Assembly (NCBI RefSeq): GCF_016937615.1 | Contig: NZ_JAFHKI010000115.1 | Span: 1-64,000 of the forward strand | Length of the DNA stretch: 64,000 bases | Origin: Pseudomonas lactucae | GTDB taxonomy: Bacteria; Pseudomonadota; Gammaproteobacteria; Pseudomonadales; Pseudomonadaceae | Reading direction: 5' to 3' | Part shown: in pieces, positions 9,475 through 19,410 of the stretch | How the letters are laid out: every line of letters starts with the position of its first letter | How positions within the stretch are numbered: the first letter of the stretch is position 1 | Translations under genes and position numbers: made by a program | The notes under the pieces: model-generated | The model's input: the letters and a program-made list of their open reading frames with translations, nothing else | Databases searched by the model: none | What the model was told of the DNA's origin: nothing

Positions 9475-11862
9475 TTAGAACGTCTGGCCGAGGGAGAATT
9501 GGAAAATCTGGGTTTCAGCGTTATCCGGTTTCTTGATCGGCATGGCCAGAGCAAAGCTCAACGGGCCCAGCGCAGTCACCCAGGTCACGCCCACGCCCAC
9601 GGAGCTCGCCAGGTTGCTGAGGCTCACGTCGTTGCACTGGGTCTGGGACTTCACGCCACTTGGGTTGGTGATCTGCTCGCACTTGGAGTCGAACACGTTA
9701 CCCACATCCCAGAAGACCGAAGTCCGCAGGGAACGCTGATCTTTCACGAATGGCAGCGGGAACAGGATTTCCGCACCACCCTGGATTAACACGTTACCAC
9801 CGAATGGCAGCGGCTTATTGTCGGTGTCGACATTAGTACCCTGGTTACCGGTCACACCAACACCACGGCTCGGCGTACCACGCGGACCGAGGGTGCTGTC
9901 CTTGAAGCCACGTACCGAGTTGAAACCACCCGCGTAGTAGTTCTCATAGAACGGCAGGCCATTGGTCGAACCATAACCGTCGCCATAGCCCAGCTCTGTG
10001 TGCAGGCGCATGGTGTAGTTATCGCTCAGTGGCTGGAACAACTGGCCACGGTAGTCGAGCTTGAAGAACGACAGGTCACTGCCCGGCGTGGTGACTTCCG
10101 CAGTAAGGCTCTGGGAATGGCCACGGGTTGCCAGTACGCCTTTATTCAGCGTCGACTCGGACCAGCCGGCGGACGCCTTGAAGTTCACGAACTTGTCACC
10201 TTCGCGACGGGTAAAATCGAAGATCTCATCCACGGTGTACACACCGGTCTTGATCTCGTCCTGTTGCGCGGTCAGGCCGAATGTCAGGCGCGACGTCTCG
10301 CTGATTGGGTAGCCAACGCTGACACCCGCACCGAGGCTGTCGATCGCATAGCTTGCAACGTCGACATCGAGGTCTTTGTAGTCGGTGGTGCGGTAGAAGG
10401 CGTTGTAGCCCAGGCTCACACCGTCAGCAGTCCAGTAGGGGTCGGTATAACCGAAGTTATAGCGGCTCTGGTATTCGCTTCGGGTCAGGCCGATGGACAC
10501 ACGGTTACCGGTACCGAGGAAGTTGTTCTGGGTAATGGAACCACCCAGGATCAGACCGGCGCTCTGTGCAAAACCAACGCTGGCGGTGATCGAACCGGAG
10601 GCTTGTTCCTCTACGGCGTAGTTAACGTCGACCTGGTCATCCACACCCGGTACGGCCGGGGTTTCGACGTTGACTTCCTTGAAGAAGCCCAGGCGTTCCA
10701 GACGGGTCTTGGACTGGTCGATCAGGTAGGTCGAGGCCCAGCCACCTTCCATCTGGCGCATTTCACGACGCAGCACTTCGTCCTCGGACTTGGTGTTGCC
10801 ACGGAAGTTGATGCGGTTTACGTAGGCACGCTTGCCTGGGTCAACCACGAAGGTGATGTCCACGGTGTGGTCTTCATCGTGCGGCGTCGGTACGCCGTTG
10901 ACGTTGGCAAAGGTATAGCCTTCGTTACCCAGGCGACGGGTGATCAGCTCGGACGTGGTGGTCATCAGCTTGCGCGAGAACACCTGGTCTTTCTGCACCA
11001 GCAACAGGGACTTGACCTGGTCTTCAGGCACTTTCAGGTCGCCACTGAGTTTTACGTCGCGAACCTTGTACTTCTCGCCTTCGTTGACGTTGACGGTGAT
11101 GTAGACGTGCTTCTTGTCCGGGGTGATGGACACTTGGGTCGAAGCGATATCCATGTTGATATAGCCACGGTCCAGGTAGTACGAGCGCAGGCGCTCCAGG
11201 TCACCGGAGAGTTTTTCACGGGCGTACTTGTCGTCGTTCTTGAAGAACGACAGCCAGTTGGTGGTCTTGAGCTCGAACAGGTCGATCAGGTCTTCATCAG
11301 CAAACTTGGTGTTGCCCACCACGTTGATGTGCTGAATGGCCGCGACGGTGCCTTCGTTGATGTTGACCTTGAGGCCGACACGGTTACGCGGCTGCGGGAC
11401 CACTTCGGTCTCCACGGTCGCGGAGTAGCGACCCTGGGCAACGTACTGGCGCTGCAGTTCGTTACGAACACCTTCAAGGGTGGCGCGCTGGAAGATCTCG
11501 CCTTCGGCCAGGCCGGATTGCTTGAGGCCCTTCATCAGGTCTTCAGTCGAGATCGCCTTGTTGCCTTCGATCTCGATACTGGCGACGGAAGGTCGCTCGA
11601 CGACGGTGATGACAAGGACGTTGCCTTCGCGACCCAGTTGGATGTCTTGAAAGAAACCGGTTTTGAACAGCGCACGAGTGGATTCCACCAGGCGACGGTC
11701 GTCAGCCTGTTCCCCGACGTTCAACGGCAAGGCACCAAAGACGCTACCCGCGGAAACCCGCTGGAGGCCGTTGACGCGAATATCGGAGATGGTGAAGGAC
11801 TCGGCGTGAACTTCGGCGATCATCAATACGGTGAGAACCGCAGTTAGCAGCAGACGTTTCAT
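9475..11862 (-). CDS. bamA: Outer membrane protein assembly factor BamA
   Basis: BamA (795 residues) is the core of the machine that inserts beta-barrel proteins into the outer membrane. The start MKRLLLTAVLTVLMIAEVHA is a signal peptide. Five POTRA domains follow to about residue 420, then a C-terminal beta-barrel ending in FSLGQTF with the terminal Phe typical of outer membrane proteins. The conserved barrel segment GGFNSVRGF is present. It sits between rseP and skp in the usual order. Confidence 0.97.
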   Translation of the reverse strand: MKRLLLTAVLTVLMIAEVHAESFTISDIRVNGLQRVSAGSVFGALPLNVGEQADDRRLVESTRALFKTGFFQDIQLGREGNVLVITVVERPSVASIEIEGNKAISTEDLMKGLKQSGLAEGEIFQRATLEGVRNELQRQYVAQGRYSATVETEVVPQPRNRVGLKVNINEGTVAAIQHINVVGNTKFADEDLIDLFELKTTNWLSFFKNDDKYAREKLSGDLERLRSYYLDRGYINMDIASTQVSITPDKKHVYITVNVNEGEKYKVRDVKLSGDLKVPEDQVKSLLLVQKDQVFSRKLMTTTSELITRRLGNEGYTFANVNGVPTPHDEDHTVDITFVVDPGKRAYVNRINFRGNTKSEDEVLRREMRQMEGGWASTYLIDQSKTRLERLGFFKEVNVETPAVPGVDDQVDVNYAVEEQASGSITASVGFAQSAGLILGGSITQNNFLGTGNRVSIGLTRSEYQSRYNFGYTDPYWTADGVSLGYNAFYRTTDYKDLDVDVASYAIDSLGAGVSVGYPISETSRLTFGLTAQQDEIKTGVYTVDEIFDFTRREGDKFVNFKASAGWSESTLNKGVLATRGHSQSLTAEVTTPGSDLSFFKLDYRGQLFQPLSDNYTMRLHTELGYGDGYGSTNGLPFYENYYAGGFNSVRGFKDSTLGPRGTPSRGVGVTGNQGTNVDTDNKPLPFGGNVLIQGGAEILFPLPFVKDQRSLRTSVFWDVGNVFDSKCEQITNPSGVKSQTQCNDVSLSNLASSVGVGVTWVTALGPLSFALAMPIKKPDNAETQIFQFSLGQTF

Positions 11863-11936
11863 GAAGTCCTTTCTTATTCCAACTGGCAATAAACAAACTG
11901 CCGCAAAATGCGGCAGATTCGCAATTCAGCGAAGCG

Positions 11937-13289
11937 TTACAGTCGACCCAGATCGTTGACCAGGGCTAATAACATCACCCCAACCACCAAACTGATACCG
12001 ATCTGTATCCCCCAACCCTGCACCCGATCCGACAACGGGCGACCACGCACCCACTCGACCAGATAAAACAACAGATGCCCCCCATCCAATACAGGAATGG
12101 GCAACAAATTCAGAACACCCAGGCTGATACTCAGATAAGCCAGGAAATTCAGGAAATCCGCGACACCCGACTGGGCAGAAGCGCCCGCCACTTTAGCAAT
12201 GGTTATCGGTCCACTCAAGTTTTTTACCGAGAGCTCGCCGAACAACATTTTCTTGAGGGATTCGAGGGTCAGCACACTCATGGTCCAAGTGCGTTTTGCA
12301 CCCTCGCCAATTGCCGCCAACGGCCCGAAACTGACCTCACGCACCATCGAGGGTGGCCATTCCGGACTTTTGACCCCGGCACCCAGGTAACCCCCGGCCG
12401 CCTTGGCTTCCCCGCGAACAGCCAGGGTCACCGGGACGTCGAGCTGAGCACCGTCACGTTCAATTTTCAACACAATTTTGGTATCAGGGCGCACACGCAC
12501 CAGATCGACCACTTGCTGCCAGTCACCCAGCGCCTGGCCATCCAAGGCCAGCAGGCGATCGCCGGTTTTCAGACCTGCGGCCTGCGCCGGCCCCTTCGGA
12601 TCCAGCTCGGCGAGGACCGGTGGCAATGCTGGGCGCCAAGGGCGAATCCCCAGAGACTTGATCGGATCAGGCTCATCGGCACCTTTGAGCCAATGGTCAA
12701 GGACCAACGCGCGCAGGGTTTCGGCACTGGAATCCTGCTCACGCACCACGACATTGACGGTGCCGCTTTCACCCAGACGACGCACCAACTGCAGATTGAC
12801 CGCGCCCCAGCCCGTGGTGGCTTCGCCATCAATGGAAACAATTTCCTGGCCAGCAACCAGGCCGGCCTTCGACGCGATACTGTCCGCCTCGACGGCACCG
12901 ATGACCGGACGCACCTGCTGGCTGCCCAGCATGGCCAGCACCCAGAAAAACAGCATCGCCAACAGGAAGTTGGCAATCGGGCCGGCGGCGACGATAGCGA
13001 TACGCTGACGAACGGTCTTGCGATTGAAGGATTGGTCCAACTGATCAGCCGGCACCTCGCCTTCGCGCTCATCGAGCATCTTGACGTAGCCGCCCAACGG
13101 GATAGCCGCAATCACGAACTCGGTGCCACGACGGTCGTGCCAGCGAAGCAGCGGCATGCCGAAACCAACGGAAAAGCGCAGTACCTTGACGCCGCAACGA
13201 CGCGCCACCCAGAAGTGGCCGAATTCGTGGAAGGTAACCAGCACACCCAGAGCAACCAGGGTGCCGACAATCATGTAAAGCGCACTCAT
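11937..13289 (-). CDS. rseP: Site-2 intramembrane zinc protease
   Basis: RseP (450 residues; MucP in P. aeruginosa) makes the second cut in the anti-sigma factor of the envelope-stress sigma factor (RpoE/AlgU). The zinc-site motif HEFGH lies in the first membrane helix near residue 21. Two PDZ-type regions fill the middle (GSQQVRPVIGAVEADSIASK and LAELDPKGPAQAAGLKTGD). LLPIPVLDGGHLLFY near the C-terminus provides the third metal ligand. Its place next to bamA links barrel assembly with the stress response that monitors it. Confidence 0.96.
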   Translation of the reverse strand: MSALYMIVGTLVALGVLVTFHEFGHFWVARRCGVKVLRFSVGFGMPLLRWHDRRGTEFVIAAIPLGGYVKMLDEREGEVPADQLDQSFNRKTVRQRIAIVAAGPIANFLLAMLFFWVLAMLGSQQVRPVIGAVEADSIASKAGLVAGQEIVSIDGEATTGWGAVNLQLVRRLGESGTVNVVVREQDSSAETLRALVLDHWLKGADEPDPIKSLGIRPWRPALPPVLAELDPKGPAQAAGLKTGDRLLALDGQALGDWQQVVDLVRVRPDTKIVLKIERDGAQLDVPVTLAVRGEAKAAGGYLGAGVKSPEWPPSMVREVSFGPLAAIGEGAKRTWTMSVLTLESLKKMLFGELSVKNLSGPITIAKVAGASAQSGVADFLNFLAYLSISLGVLNLLPIPVLDGGHLLFYLVEWVRGRPLSDRVQGWGIQIGISLVVGVMLLALVNDLGRL

Positions 13290-13340
13290 CTAATTTCTCC
13301 GCATTCCAAACCATTGCCCGAAGGCTCAAACGCTCACAGA

Positions 13341-14531
13341 CTAACGCGCGTTGCGGCTCAGCCAGTCTCTGGCCAACGCCCGGGCCTGGGTGTCCGCCTC
13401 GAATACCGCATCCAGATCATTCACAGCCACCACGGGCTCAATGCTCAGGACGTCCTCGATGATACTCGCGATCTGCGGAAAGCGGATGCGCCGTTCGAGA
13501 AACGCCGCCACCGCCACTTCGTTGGCCGCATTGAGCATCGCCGGCGCACTGTTACCCGCCTGCGCAGCCTCTTTGGCCAAGCGCAGACAAGGAAAACGCT
13601 GCTCGTCCGGCGCCTGGAAATCCAGACGCGCAATGGCAAACAGGTCCAATGGTGCCACACCCGAATCAATCCGCTCCGGCCAGGCCAGCGCGTTGGCGAT
13701 CGGCGTGCGCATATCGGGATTGCCCAACTGAGCCAATACCGAACCGTCCACGTAGTCGACCAGGGAATGAATCACACTTTGTGGGTGTATCACCACTTCG
13801 ACCTGGTCAGGTCGCGCATCGAACAGCCAGCACGCCTCGATCAGCTCCAGGCCCTTGTTCATCATGCTGGCCGAATCGACCGAGATTTTGCGGCCCATGG
13901 ACCAGTTGGGGTGCGCACACGCCTGATCAGGCGACACATGCTCCAACTCCGCCAGCGGGGTTTGGCGAAACGGCCCCCCGGACGCGGTCAGCAGAATTCG
14001 ACGCACGCCCACCTGGCTCAAGCCGCGCGCGAAGTCTCCGGGCATGCATTGGAAGATGGCGTTATGTTCGCTGTCGAGAGGCAGCAGGACCGCCCCGCTT
14101 TTGCGCACAGCCTGCATAAACAGCGCACCGCTCATCACCAGGGCTTCTTTGTTGGCCAGCAGGATTTTTTTGCCCGCATCGACGGCGGCCAGGGTCGGGC
14201 GCAGGCCGGCTGCGCCGACGATTGCGGCGACCACCGTATCCACCTCGGCGTCGGCCGACACTTGGCACAATCCCTCCTCCCCGACCAACACCCGCGTGGC
14301 AAGCCCGGCAGCCCGCAGGTCGTCCTGCAGCCCTCGCGCCGCAGCCTCTTGAGGCACAACCGCAAAGCGCGGCGTATGCCGCACGCACAGCGCCAGCAAC
14401 TCGCTCAGGCGAGTGAAGCCGGTCAGGGCAAACACTTGGTAGCGATCAGGATGTCGAGCGATCACATCCAGGGTGCTCAGCCCTACCGAGCCGGTCGCAC
14501 CCAATACCGTCACCTGTTGCAGGCGGCTCAC
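13341..14531 (-). CDS. dxr: 1-deoxy-D-xylulose-5-phosphate reductoisomerase
   Basis: Dxr (IspC) makes 2-C-methyl-D-erythritol 4-phosphate in the MEP isoprenoid pathway, using NADPH. I choose the GTG at 14531 (reading MSRLQQVTVLGATGSVGLS), which overlaps the cdsA stop as GTGA and gives the family length of 396 residues. The ATG at 14546 would add five residues. GATGSVG near residue 10 is the nucleotide-binding loop, and SVDSASMMNKGLELIEA is the metal/substrate segment. It supplies precursors for uppS two genes upstream. Confidence 0.95.
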   Translation of the reverse strand: MSRLQQVTVLGATGSVGLSTLDVIARHPDRYQVFALTGFTRLSELLALCVRHTPRFAVVPQEAAARGLQDDLRAAGLATRVLVGEEGLCQVSADAEVDTVVAAIVGAAGLRPTLAAVDAGKKILLANKEALVMSGALFMQAVRKSGAVLLPLDSEHNAIFQCMPGDFARGLSQVGVRRILLTASGGPFRQTPLAELEHVSPDQACAHPNWSMGRKISVDSASMMNKGLELIEACWLFDARPDQVEVVIHPQSVIHSLVDYVDGSVLAQLGNPDMRTPIANALAWPERIDSGVAPLDLFAIARLDFQAPDEQRFPCLRLAKEAAQAGNSAPAMLNAANEVAVAAFLERRIRFPQIASIIEDVLSIEPVVAVNDLDAVFEADTQARALARDWLSRNAR

Positions 14532-15336
14532 GAAGCGGACATCCATAACAGGACGGCGAAGATTGGAATGGCAGCGGTGAGGCTATCGATACGGTCCAGC
14601 ACTCCACCGTGACCCGGCAGCAGGTTGCTGCTGTCCTTGATCCCGGCCTGGCGCTTGAACATGCTTTCGGTGAGGTCACCCACGACCGAGATGAAGACGA
14701 CGATGGCCGTGCCCACCAATGCCAGGAAAATTTCCTTTACCGACCAACCACGCACTACACCCACCACCAGGGTGATCAGCAAGGTCAAGGCGAGACCACC
14801 ATACACGCCCTCCCAGCTTTTACCGGGACTGACCGCCGGCGCCAGCTTGCGCTTGCCGAATGCCGACCAGAAAAATAGGCCCCGATATCAGCGCCCCACA
14901 CCAGCACCATCACGGCCATGATCAGCCAGTTGCCCATCGGTGAATTCTTGATTTCTACCAACCCTTGCCAGGCGGGTAACAGAATCAACAAACCGATCAC
15001 CAACTTGCTGGCCACACTGGACCATTGCCCGCTGGTGCGCGGGTACGTCAACACCAGGCAGGTCGCAAGCGCCCACCACAACACCGCAGCGCCCAACACC
15101 CAAGGCACGACGATGCTCGACAGGGTATACATCAGGAACAGCAACACAGCCACGACCGCGGCATAGGCTATACGCGGCAACTGCGCAGCGAAACCGGCAA
15201 GACGCGCCCATTCCCAGGCACCCAGGGTGACAACCAGGCCGATAAACAGCGCAAAGCCGGAACCCTCGAGCAGGAAAAACCCACACAAGGCAATCGGCAA
15301 CAGGATCAGTGCGGTGATGATTCGTTGTTTAAGCAT
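14528..15336 (-). CDS. cdsA: Phosphatidate cytidylyltransferase, split by an apparent frameshift
   Basis: CdsA makes CDP-diacylglycerol for phospholipid synthesis in the inner membrane. The N-terminal frame starts MLKQRIITALILLPIALCGF and carries many membrane helices, then loses frame after DIGAYFSGR. The downstream frame continues from VYGGLALTLLITLVVG. Adding one base in the GG run at about 14862-14864 restores GRAFGKRKLAPAVSPGKSWE, and about 269 residues in all. The gene is essential, its two neighbours abut or overlap it exactly, and the change is a one-base loss in a G run, so I treat it as a probable sequence error. Confidence 0.9.
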
Positions 15337-16092
15337 TTAAACCCGGGCTCCAGCTTCGATCTGCTCGCTCGTTTTTCCGAAACGACGCTGACGGGAAGCG
15401 AAATCAGCCAGCGCAGTGCGCATGGCATCGTGTTTGAAGTCCGGCCAGAACAGGTCGGAGAAGTACAGCTCGGTGTAGGCCAGCTGCCACAAGAGAAAAT
15501 TGCTGATGCGATGTTCACCACCGGTGCGGATACATAAGTCCGGCAACGGCAGGTCGCCGGTCACCAGACAGGTCTGCAACAGTTCGGGCGTGATGTCGTC
15601 AGGGCGCAGATGACCGGCCTGCACTTCGCGGGCCAGGCGCTGCGCAGCCTGGGCGATATCCCACTGGCCGCCGTAGTTGGCCGCGATCTGCAACACAAAA
15701 CGGTCGGCGCCGGCCGTAATGGCCTCGGCTTCACGCATGGCCGCCTGCAACTCCGGATGGAACCGCGAGCGATCACCGATGATGCGCAGACTGATCTTGT
15801 TGTCGTTCAGGCGCTTGGCCTCACGACGCAGCGCCTTGAAGAACAGATCCATCAAGGCCGTGACTTCGTCGGCCGGCCGTTGCCAGTTCTCACTGGAGAA
15901 CGCAAACAGGGTCAGCACCTCGACCTTGGCCTCGGCGCACACCTCGATCACCGCCCGTACCGCATCGACACCCGCTTTATGCCCGGCGACACCCGGCATA
16001 AAGCGTTTTTTCGCCCAGCGATTATTCCCATCCATGATGATCGCGACATGGCGCGGCACCACTGAGGGCACAGTCTGCTTGGTCTTGTCCAT
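15337..16092 (-). CDS. uppS: Polyprenyl (undecaprenyl) diphosphate synthase, cis-type
   Basis: UppS (IspU), 251 residues, extends farnesyl diphosphate with isopentenyl units in cis to make undecaprenyl diphosphate, the lipid carrier for peptidoglycan and O-antigen. The signature HVAIIMDGNNRWAKKR contains the catalytic Asp21. LFAFSSENWQRP and the C-terminal DLCIRTGGEHRISNFLLWQ are the other family blocks. The stop abuts the cdsA start with no gap. Confidence 0.96.
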   Translation of the reverse strand: MDKTKQTVPSVVPRHVAIIMDGNNRWAKKRFMPGVAGHKAGVDAVRAVIEVCAEAKVEVLTLFAFSSENWQRPADEVTALMDLFFKALRREAKRLNDNKISLRIIGDRSRFHPELQAAMREAEAITAGADRFVLQIAANYGGQWDIAQAAQRLAREVQAGHLRPDDITPELLQTCLVTGDLPLPDLCIRTGGEHRISNFLLWQLAYTELYFSDLFWPDFKHDAMRTALADFASRQRRFGKTSEQIEAGARV

Positions 16093-16109
16093 GAAGGTGT
16101 CCTGACTCC

Positions 16110-16667
16110 TTATACGGCCATCAGGTCCTTTTCTTTTTCTTCCGTGGCCTTGGTGATCTGGGCCTCGGCGTCCTTGGTCAGCTTATCGATATCGGCCACG
16201 GCACGACGCTCTTCGTCTTCACTGATTTCCTTGTCCTTGACCAGCTTCTTCAGGTCACCCAATGCATCGCGACGGATGTTACGCACGGCAACACGCGCAT
16301 CTTCCGCTGCACTGCGCGCCTGCTTGGTGAAGCCCTTGCGGGTTTCTTCGGTCAAGGCCGGCATGGAAATCAGCAGCAATTCGCCCAGGTTGGTCGGATT
16401 GAGGTTCAAGCCGGCGCTCTGAATGGCTTTGTCGACAGCGGCGAGCATGTTGCGCTCAAAGGCCACGACCTGCAGGGTGCGCGAATCCTTAACGGTCACG
16501 TTGGCCACGCCGCTCAGTGGAGTGTCGGTGCCGTAGTAAGGCACCATCACGCTGCCCAGGATGCTTGGGTGCGCCTTGCCGGTACGAATCTGGCCGAATG
16601 CGTGGCTCAGAGACTCCAGGGATTTCTGCATACGCGCTTGGGCGTCTTTCTTGATGTCATTGATCAT
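16110..16667 (-). CDS. frr: Ribosome recycling factor
   Basis: The 185-residue recycling factor splits post-termination ribosomes with EF-G. The sequence matches the family from MINDIKKDAQARMQKSLESL through the three-helix bundle (LTEETRKGFTKQARSAAEDA) and is full length. Its ATG overlaps the pyrH stop in an ATGA junction, so the two are translationally coupled. Confidence 0.97.
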   Translation of the reverse strand: MINDIKKDAQARMQKSLESLSHAFGQIRTGKAHPSILGSVMVPYYGTDTPLSGVANVTVKDSRTLQVVAFERNMLAAVDKAIQSAGLNLNPTNLGELLLISMPALTEETRKGFTKQARSAAEDARVAVRNIRRDALGDLKKLVKDKEISEDEERRAVADIDKLTKDAEAQITKATEEKEKDLMAV

Positions 16668-17407
16668 TGTTGGCCTTCCTCGATCAGAGTCCCTTCCGCG
16701 CCGCCATGTACGATATTCAGCAGGGCGCCGGGCTTGTTCATGTTAAATACGCGCAGCGGCATCTTGTGGTCGCGGCACAGGCAAATAGCCGTCAGGTCCA
16801 TGACCCCCAGCTTGCGATCCAGCACTTCATCGTAAGTCAGATGATCGAACTTCTCGGCATGCGGGTCTTTGAATGGGTCTGCGGTGTACACACCATCCAC
16901 CTTGGTCGCCTTGAGCACCACGTCGGCATCGATTTCGATGGCACGCAGACACGCGGCGGAGTCAGTGGTGAAGAACGGGTTGCCGGTGCCGGCGGCGAAG
17001 ATCACCACCTCTTTGGCGTTCAAGTGGCGCATGGCTTTGCGGCGATCATAGTGATCGGTCACGCCGACCATGGAAATAGCCGACATCACGATAGCCGAGA
17101 TATTGGCACGCTCCAGGGCGTCGCGCATCGCCAAAGCGTTCATCACAGTGGCCAGCATGCCCATGTGGTCGCCGGTGACCCGATCCATGCCGGCCGCACT
17201 CAGTGCCGCGCCGCGGAACAGGTTGCCGCCACCGATCACCAGGCCGACTTGTACGCCGATACCGACCAACTGGCCGACTTCCAGCGCCATGCGGTCGAGC
17301 ACCTTGGGATCGATCCCGAACTCTTCCGAGCCCATCAGAGCCTCGCCGCTGAGCTTGAGTAGAATGCGTTTATAGCGAGCCTGATAACCACTGCCCTGCT
17401 GAGCCAT
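16664..17407 (-). CDS. pyrH: UMP kinase
   Basis: PyrH (247 residues) phosphorylates UMP to UDP in pyrimidine nucleotide synthesis. It belongs to the amino-acid-kinase fold: ILLKLSGEALMG near the N-terminus, GLVIGGGNLFRG for substrate binding, and AAGTGNPFFTTDSAA for the ATP/UMP site. It is preceded on the minus strand by tsf and a terminator-like hairpin (17561-17594), so it may have its own promoter in the 17408-17560 gap. Confidence 0.97.
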   Translation of the reverse strand: MAQQGSGYQARYKRILLKLSGEALMGSEEFGIDPKVLDRMALEVGQLVGIGVQVGLVIGGGNLFRGAALSAAGMDRVTGDHMGMLATVMNALAMRDALERANISAIVMSAISMVGVTDHYDRRKAMRHLNAKEVVIFAAGTGNPFFTTDSAACLRAIEIDADVVLKATKVDGVYTADPFKDPHAEKFDHLTYDEVLDRKLGVMDLTAICLCRDHKMPLRVFNMNKPGALLNIVHGGAEGTLIEEGQQ

Positions 17408-17560
17408 TGCGAATCTCTCCTGCGGCGTATTTTAAAAATTCTTGGCGAGCCGTTTACGGCTTGCGTTCACTCTAGCTGGACGCTATCACAGCGCCATCGG
17501 AACACGGCTTTGTAAGCCAGTTCCGAAGGGAATCCAAATAAAATCGGCCTTCCCATTTGA

Positions 17561-17594
17561 AAAGAGGCTGCGCGCGTGAGCGGGCAGCCTCTTT
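17561..17594 (-). terminator. Hairpin after tsf
   Basis: The 11-bp stem AAAGAGGCTGC / GCAGCCTCTTT encloses a GC-rich loop. On the minus strand it is followed by a short T-rich stretch. It lies 22 bp beyond the tsf stop and is likely a rho-independent terminator separating rpsB-tsf from pyrH-frr. Confidence 0.8.
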
Positions 17595-17616
17595 CGGGCG
17601 ACAGTTGAAAACCGTC

Positions 17617-18480
17617 TTATTGCTTGGCGGCAGCCAGCTGGGCAGCAACTTCTTCAGCGAAGTTGTCGACCGGCTTCTCGATGCCGTCGCCTACTTTGAA
17701 GTAGGTGAAGGAAACGATTTCAGCACCGGCTTTCTTGGCCAGCTCGCCAACCTTGATTTCAGGGTTCTTGACGAACGCCTGCTCAACCAGGCTTGCTTCG
17801 GCCAGGAACTTGCTGATACGGCCCTTGACCATGTTCTCAACAATGTTTTCTGGCTTGCCTTTGATTTTTTCTTCGTTCAGCTGCAGGAACACCGCTTTTT
17901 CACGCTCGATGGCTTCGGCAGAAACTTCCGAAGGCAGCAGGAACTCAGGGTTGCTGGCCGCTACGTGCATAGCGATGTCCTTGGCCAGTTCAACGTTGCC
18001 GCCTTTCAGGACAACTGCAACACCGATCTTGTTGCCGTGCAGGTAACCACCCACCACATCACCTTCAACGCGTACCAGGCGACGGATGTTGACGTTTTCG
18101 CCAACCTTGCCGACCAGTACCAGGCGATCAGCTTCTTGAGCGGCGATCAGCGGAGCGGCGTCAGTCAGTTTGTCGGCGAACGCTTTTTCAACGCTGGCAG
18201 CAACAAATGCCTTGAAGTCGTCCTGCAGAGCCAGGAAGTCGGTCTGGGAGTTCACTTCCAGCAGAACAGCAGATTTGCCGTCTTCTTTCAGAGCGATAGC
18301 GCCTTCAGCAGCCACGTTGCCTGCTTTCTTGGCAGCCTTGATGGCGCCGGAAGCACGCATGTCATCAATGGCTTTTTCGATGTCGCCGTCAGCCTTTTCC
18401 AGGGCTTTCTTGCAATCCATCATGCCTTCGCCGGTACGCTCACGCAGTTCTTTAACCAACGCTGCAGTAATTGCTGCCAT
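17617..18480 (-). CDS. tsf: Translation elongation factor Ts
   Basis: EF-Ts (287 residues) exchanges GDP on EF-Tu. The start MAAITAALVKELRERTGEGM matches the family; an 11-codon upstream extension is rejected. The N-terminal UBA-like domain with TGEGMMDCKKALEKADGD is followed by the EF-Tu contact region (LLEVNSQTDFLALQDDFKAF). It lies downstream of rpsB with an attenuator-like hairpin between them. Confidence 0.97.
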   Translation of the reverse strand: MAAITAALVKELRERTGEGMMDCKKALEKADGDIEKAIDDMRASGAIKAAKKAGNVAAEGAIALKEDGKSAVLLEVNSQTDFLALQDDFKAFVAASVEKAFADKLTDAAPLIAAQEADRLVLVGKVGENVNIRRLVRVEGDVVGGYLHGNKIGVAVVLKGGNVELAKDIAMHVAASNPEFLLPSEVSAEAIEREKAVFLQLNEEKIKGKPENIVENMVKGRISKFLAEASLVEQAFVKNPEIKVGELAKKAGAEIVSFTYFKVGDGIEKPVDNFAEEVAAQLAAAKQ

Positions 18481-18619
18481 TTTCAAATTCCTCTTGGATA
18501 GGTTTTCAACCATTCCACCCGATCGAACGGGGGATCAATTCTTCCCGAATCTCCGTTGTAGGCTGCTGCACGTTACAGATGATGTAGCTGCGCTGCCGAC
18601 AAACGGTTTTCGAGGTGGC

Positions 18620-18645
18620 AAAAAGGGGGCCAAGCCCCCTTTTTG
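18620..18645 (-). terminator. Attenuator-like hairpin between rpsB and tsf
   Basis: AAAAAGGGGGC / GCCCCCTTTTT form a near-perfect stem with a 3-nt loop, giving a U-rich tail on the minus transcript. It lies about 28 bp beyond the rpsB stop and before tsf. A partial terminator here would lower tsf relative to rpsB. Confidence 0.8.
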
Positions 18646-18672
18646 CTTACTGAGTCAACGCCAGGGCGTCAA

Positions 18673-19410
18673 TTACTCAGCGGCGGCTACCGGAGCTTCT
18701 TCAGCGAACTGCTCGGTACCACCAGCAACGTGGTTGCGACCACGGATTACAGCGTCAGCCATCGAACCCATGTACAGCTGGATAGCGCGGATTGCGTCAT
18801 CGTTGCCTGGGATGATGTAGTCAACGCCTTCCGGGCTGCTGTTGGTATCGACTACGCCGATAACAGGGATGCCCAGCTTGTTGGCTTCGGTGATCGCGAT
18901 GCGCTCATGATCAACGTCGATAACGAACAGTGCGTCAGGCAGACCGCCCATGTCCTTGATACCACCCAGGGAACGATCGAGCTTTTCCAGGTCACGGGAG
19001 CGCATCAGCGCTTCTTTCTTGGTCAGCTTGGCGAAAGTACCGTCTTCGGCCTGCACTTCAAGGTCACGCAGACGCTTGATGGAAGCACGGATGGTTTTGA
19101 AGTTGGTCAGCATGCCGCCCAACCAGCGGTGATCGACGTACGGCGAACCGCAACGTGCTGCTTCTTCAGCAACGATCTTGCCAGCGGAACGCTTGGTGCC
19201 GACGAACAGAATCTTGTTTTTGCCCTGAGCCAGGCGCTCTACGAAAGTCAAAGCTTCGTTGAACATTGGCAGGGTTTTTTCAAGGTTGATGATGTGGATC
19301 TTGTTACGCGCGCCGAAAATGTATTTACCCATTTTCGGGTTCCAGTAACGGGTCTGGTGACCGAAGTGCACACCGGCCTTCAGCATATCGCGCATGTTGA
19401 CTTGGGACAT
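18673..19410 (-). CDS. rpsB: 30S ribosomal protein S2
   Basis: S2 (245 residues) is a structural protein of the small ribosomal subunit. The sequence begins MSQVNMRDMLKAGVHFGHQT and contains YWNPKMGKYIFGARNKIHII and DVDHERIAITEANKLGIPV, all characteristic of the family. The C-terminus has the variable acidic/Ala-rich tail. A leader of about 100-150 nt with a hairpin precedes it. Confidence 0.98.
   Translation of the reverse strand: MSQVNMRDMLKAGVHFGHQTRYWNPKMGKYIFGARNKIHIINLEKTLPMFNEALTFVERLAQGKNKILFVGTKRSAGKIVAEEAARCGSPYVDHRWLGGMLTNFKTIRASIKRLRDLEVQAEDGTFAKLTKKEALMRSRDLEKLDRSLGGIKDMGGLPDALFVIDVDHERIAITEANKLGIPVIGVVDTNSSPEGVDYIIPGNDDAIRAIQLYMGSMADAVIRGRNHVAGGTEQFAEEAPVAAAE

Noticed and set aside
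10000..11847. 615-codon plus-strand open frame over bamA
   Set aside because: It is antisense to the POTRA and barrel coding sequence, with no independent support.
12075..14612. Very long open frame on the plus strand (845 codons) across rseP and dxr
   Set aside because: It is antisense to two well-recognised genes, has no family sequence and no ribosome site; such frames are common in GC-rich DNA.
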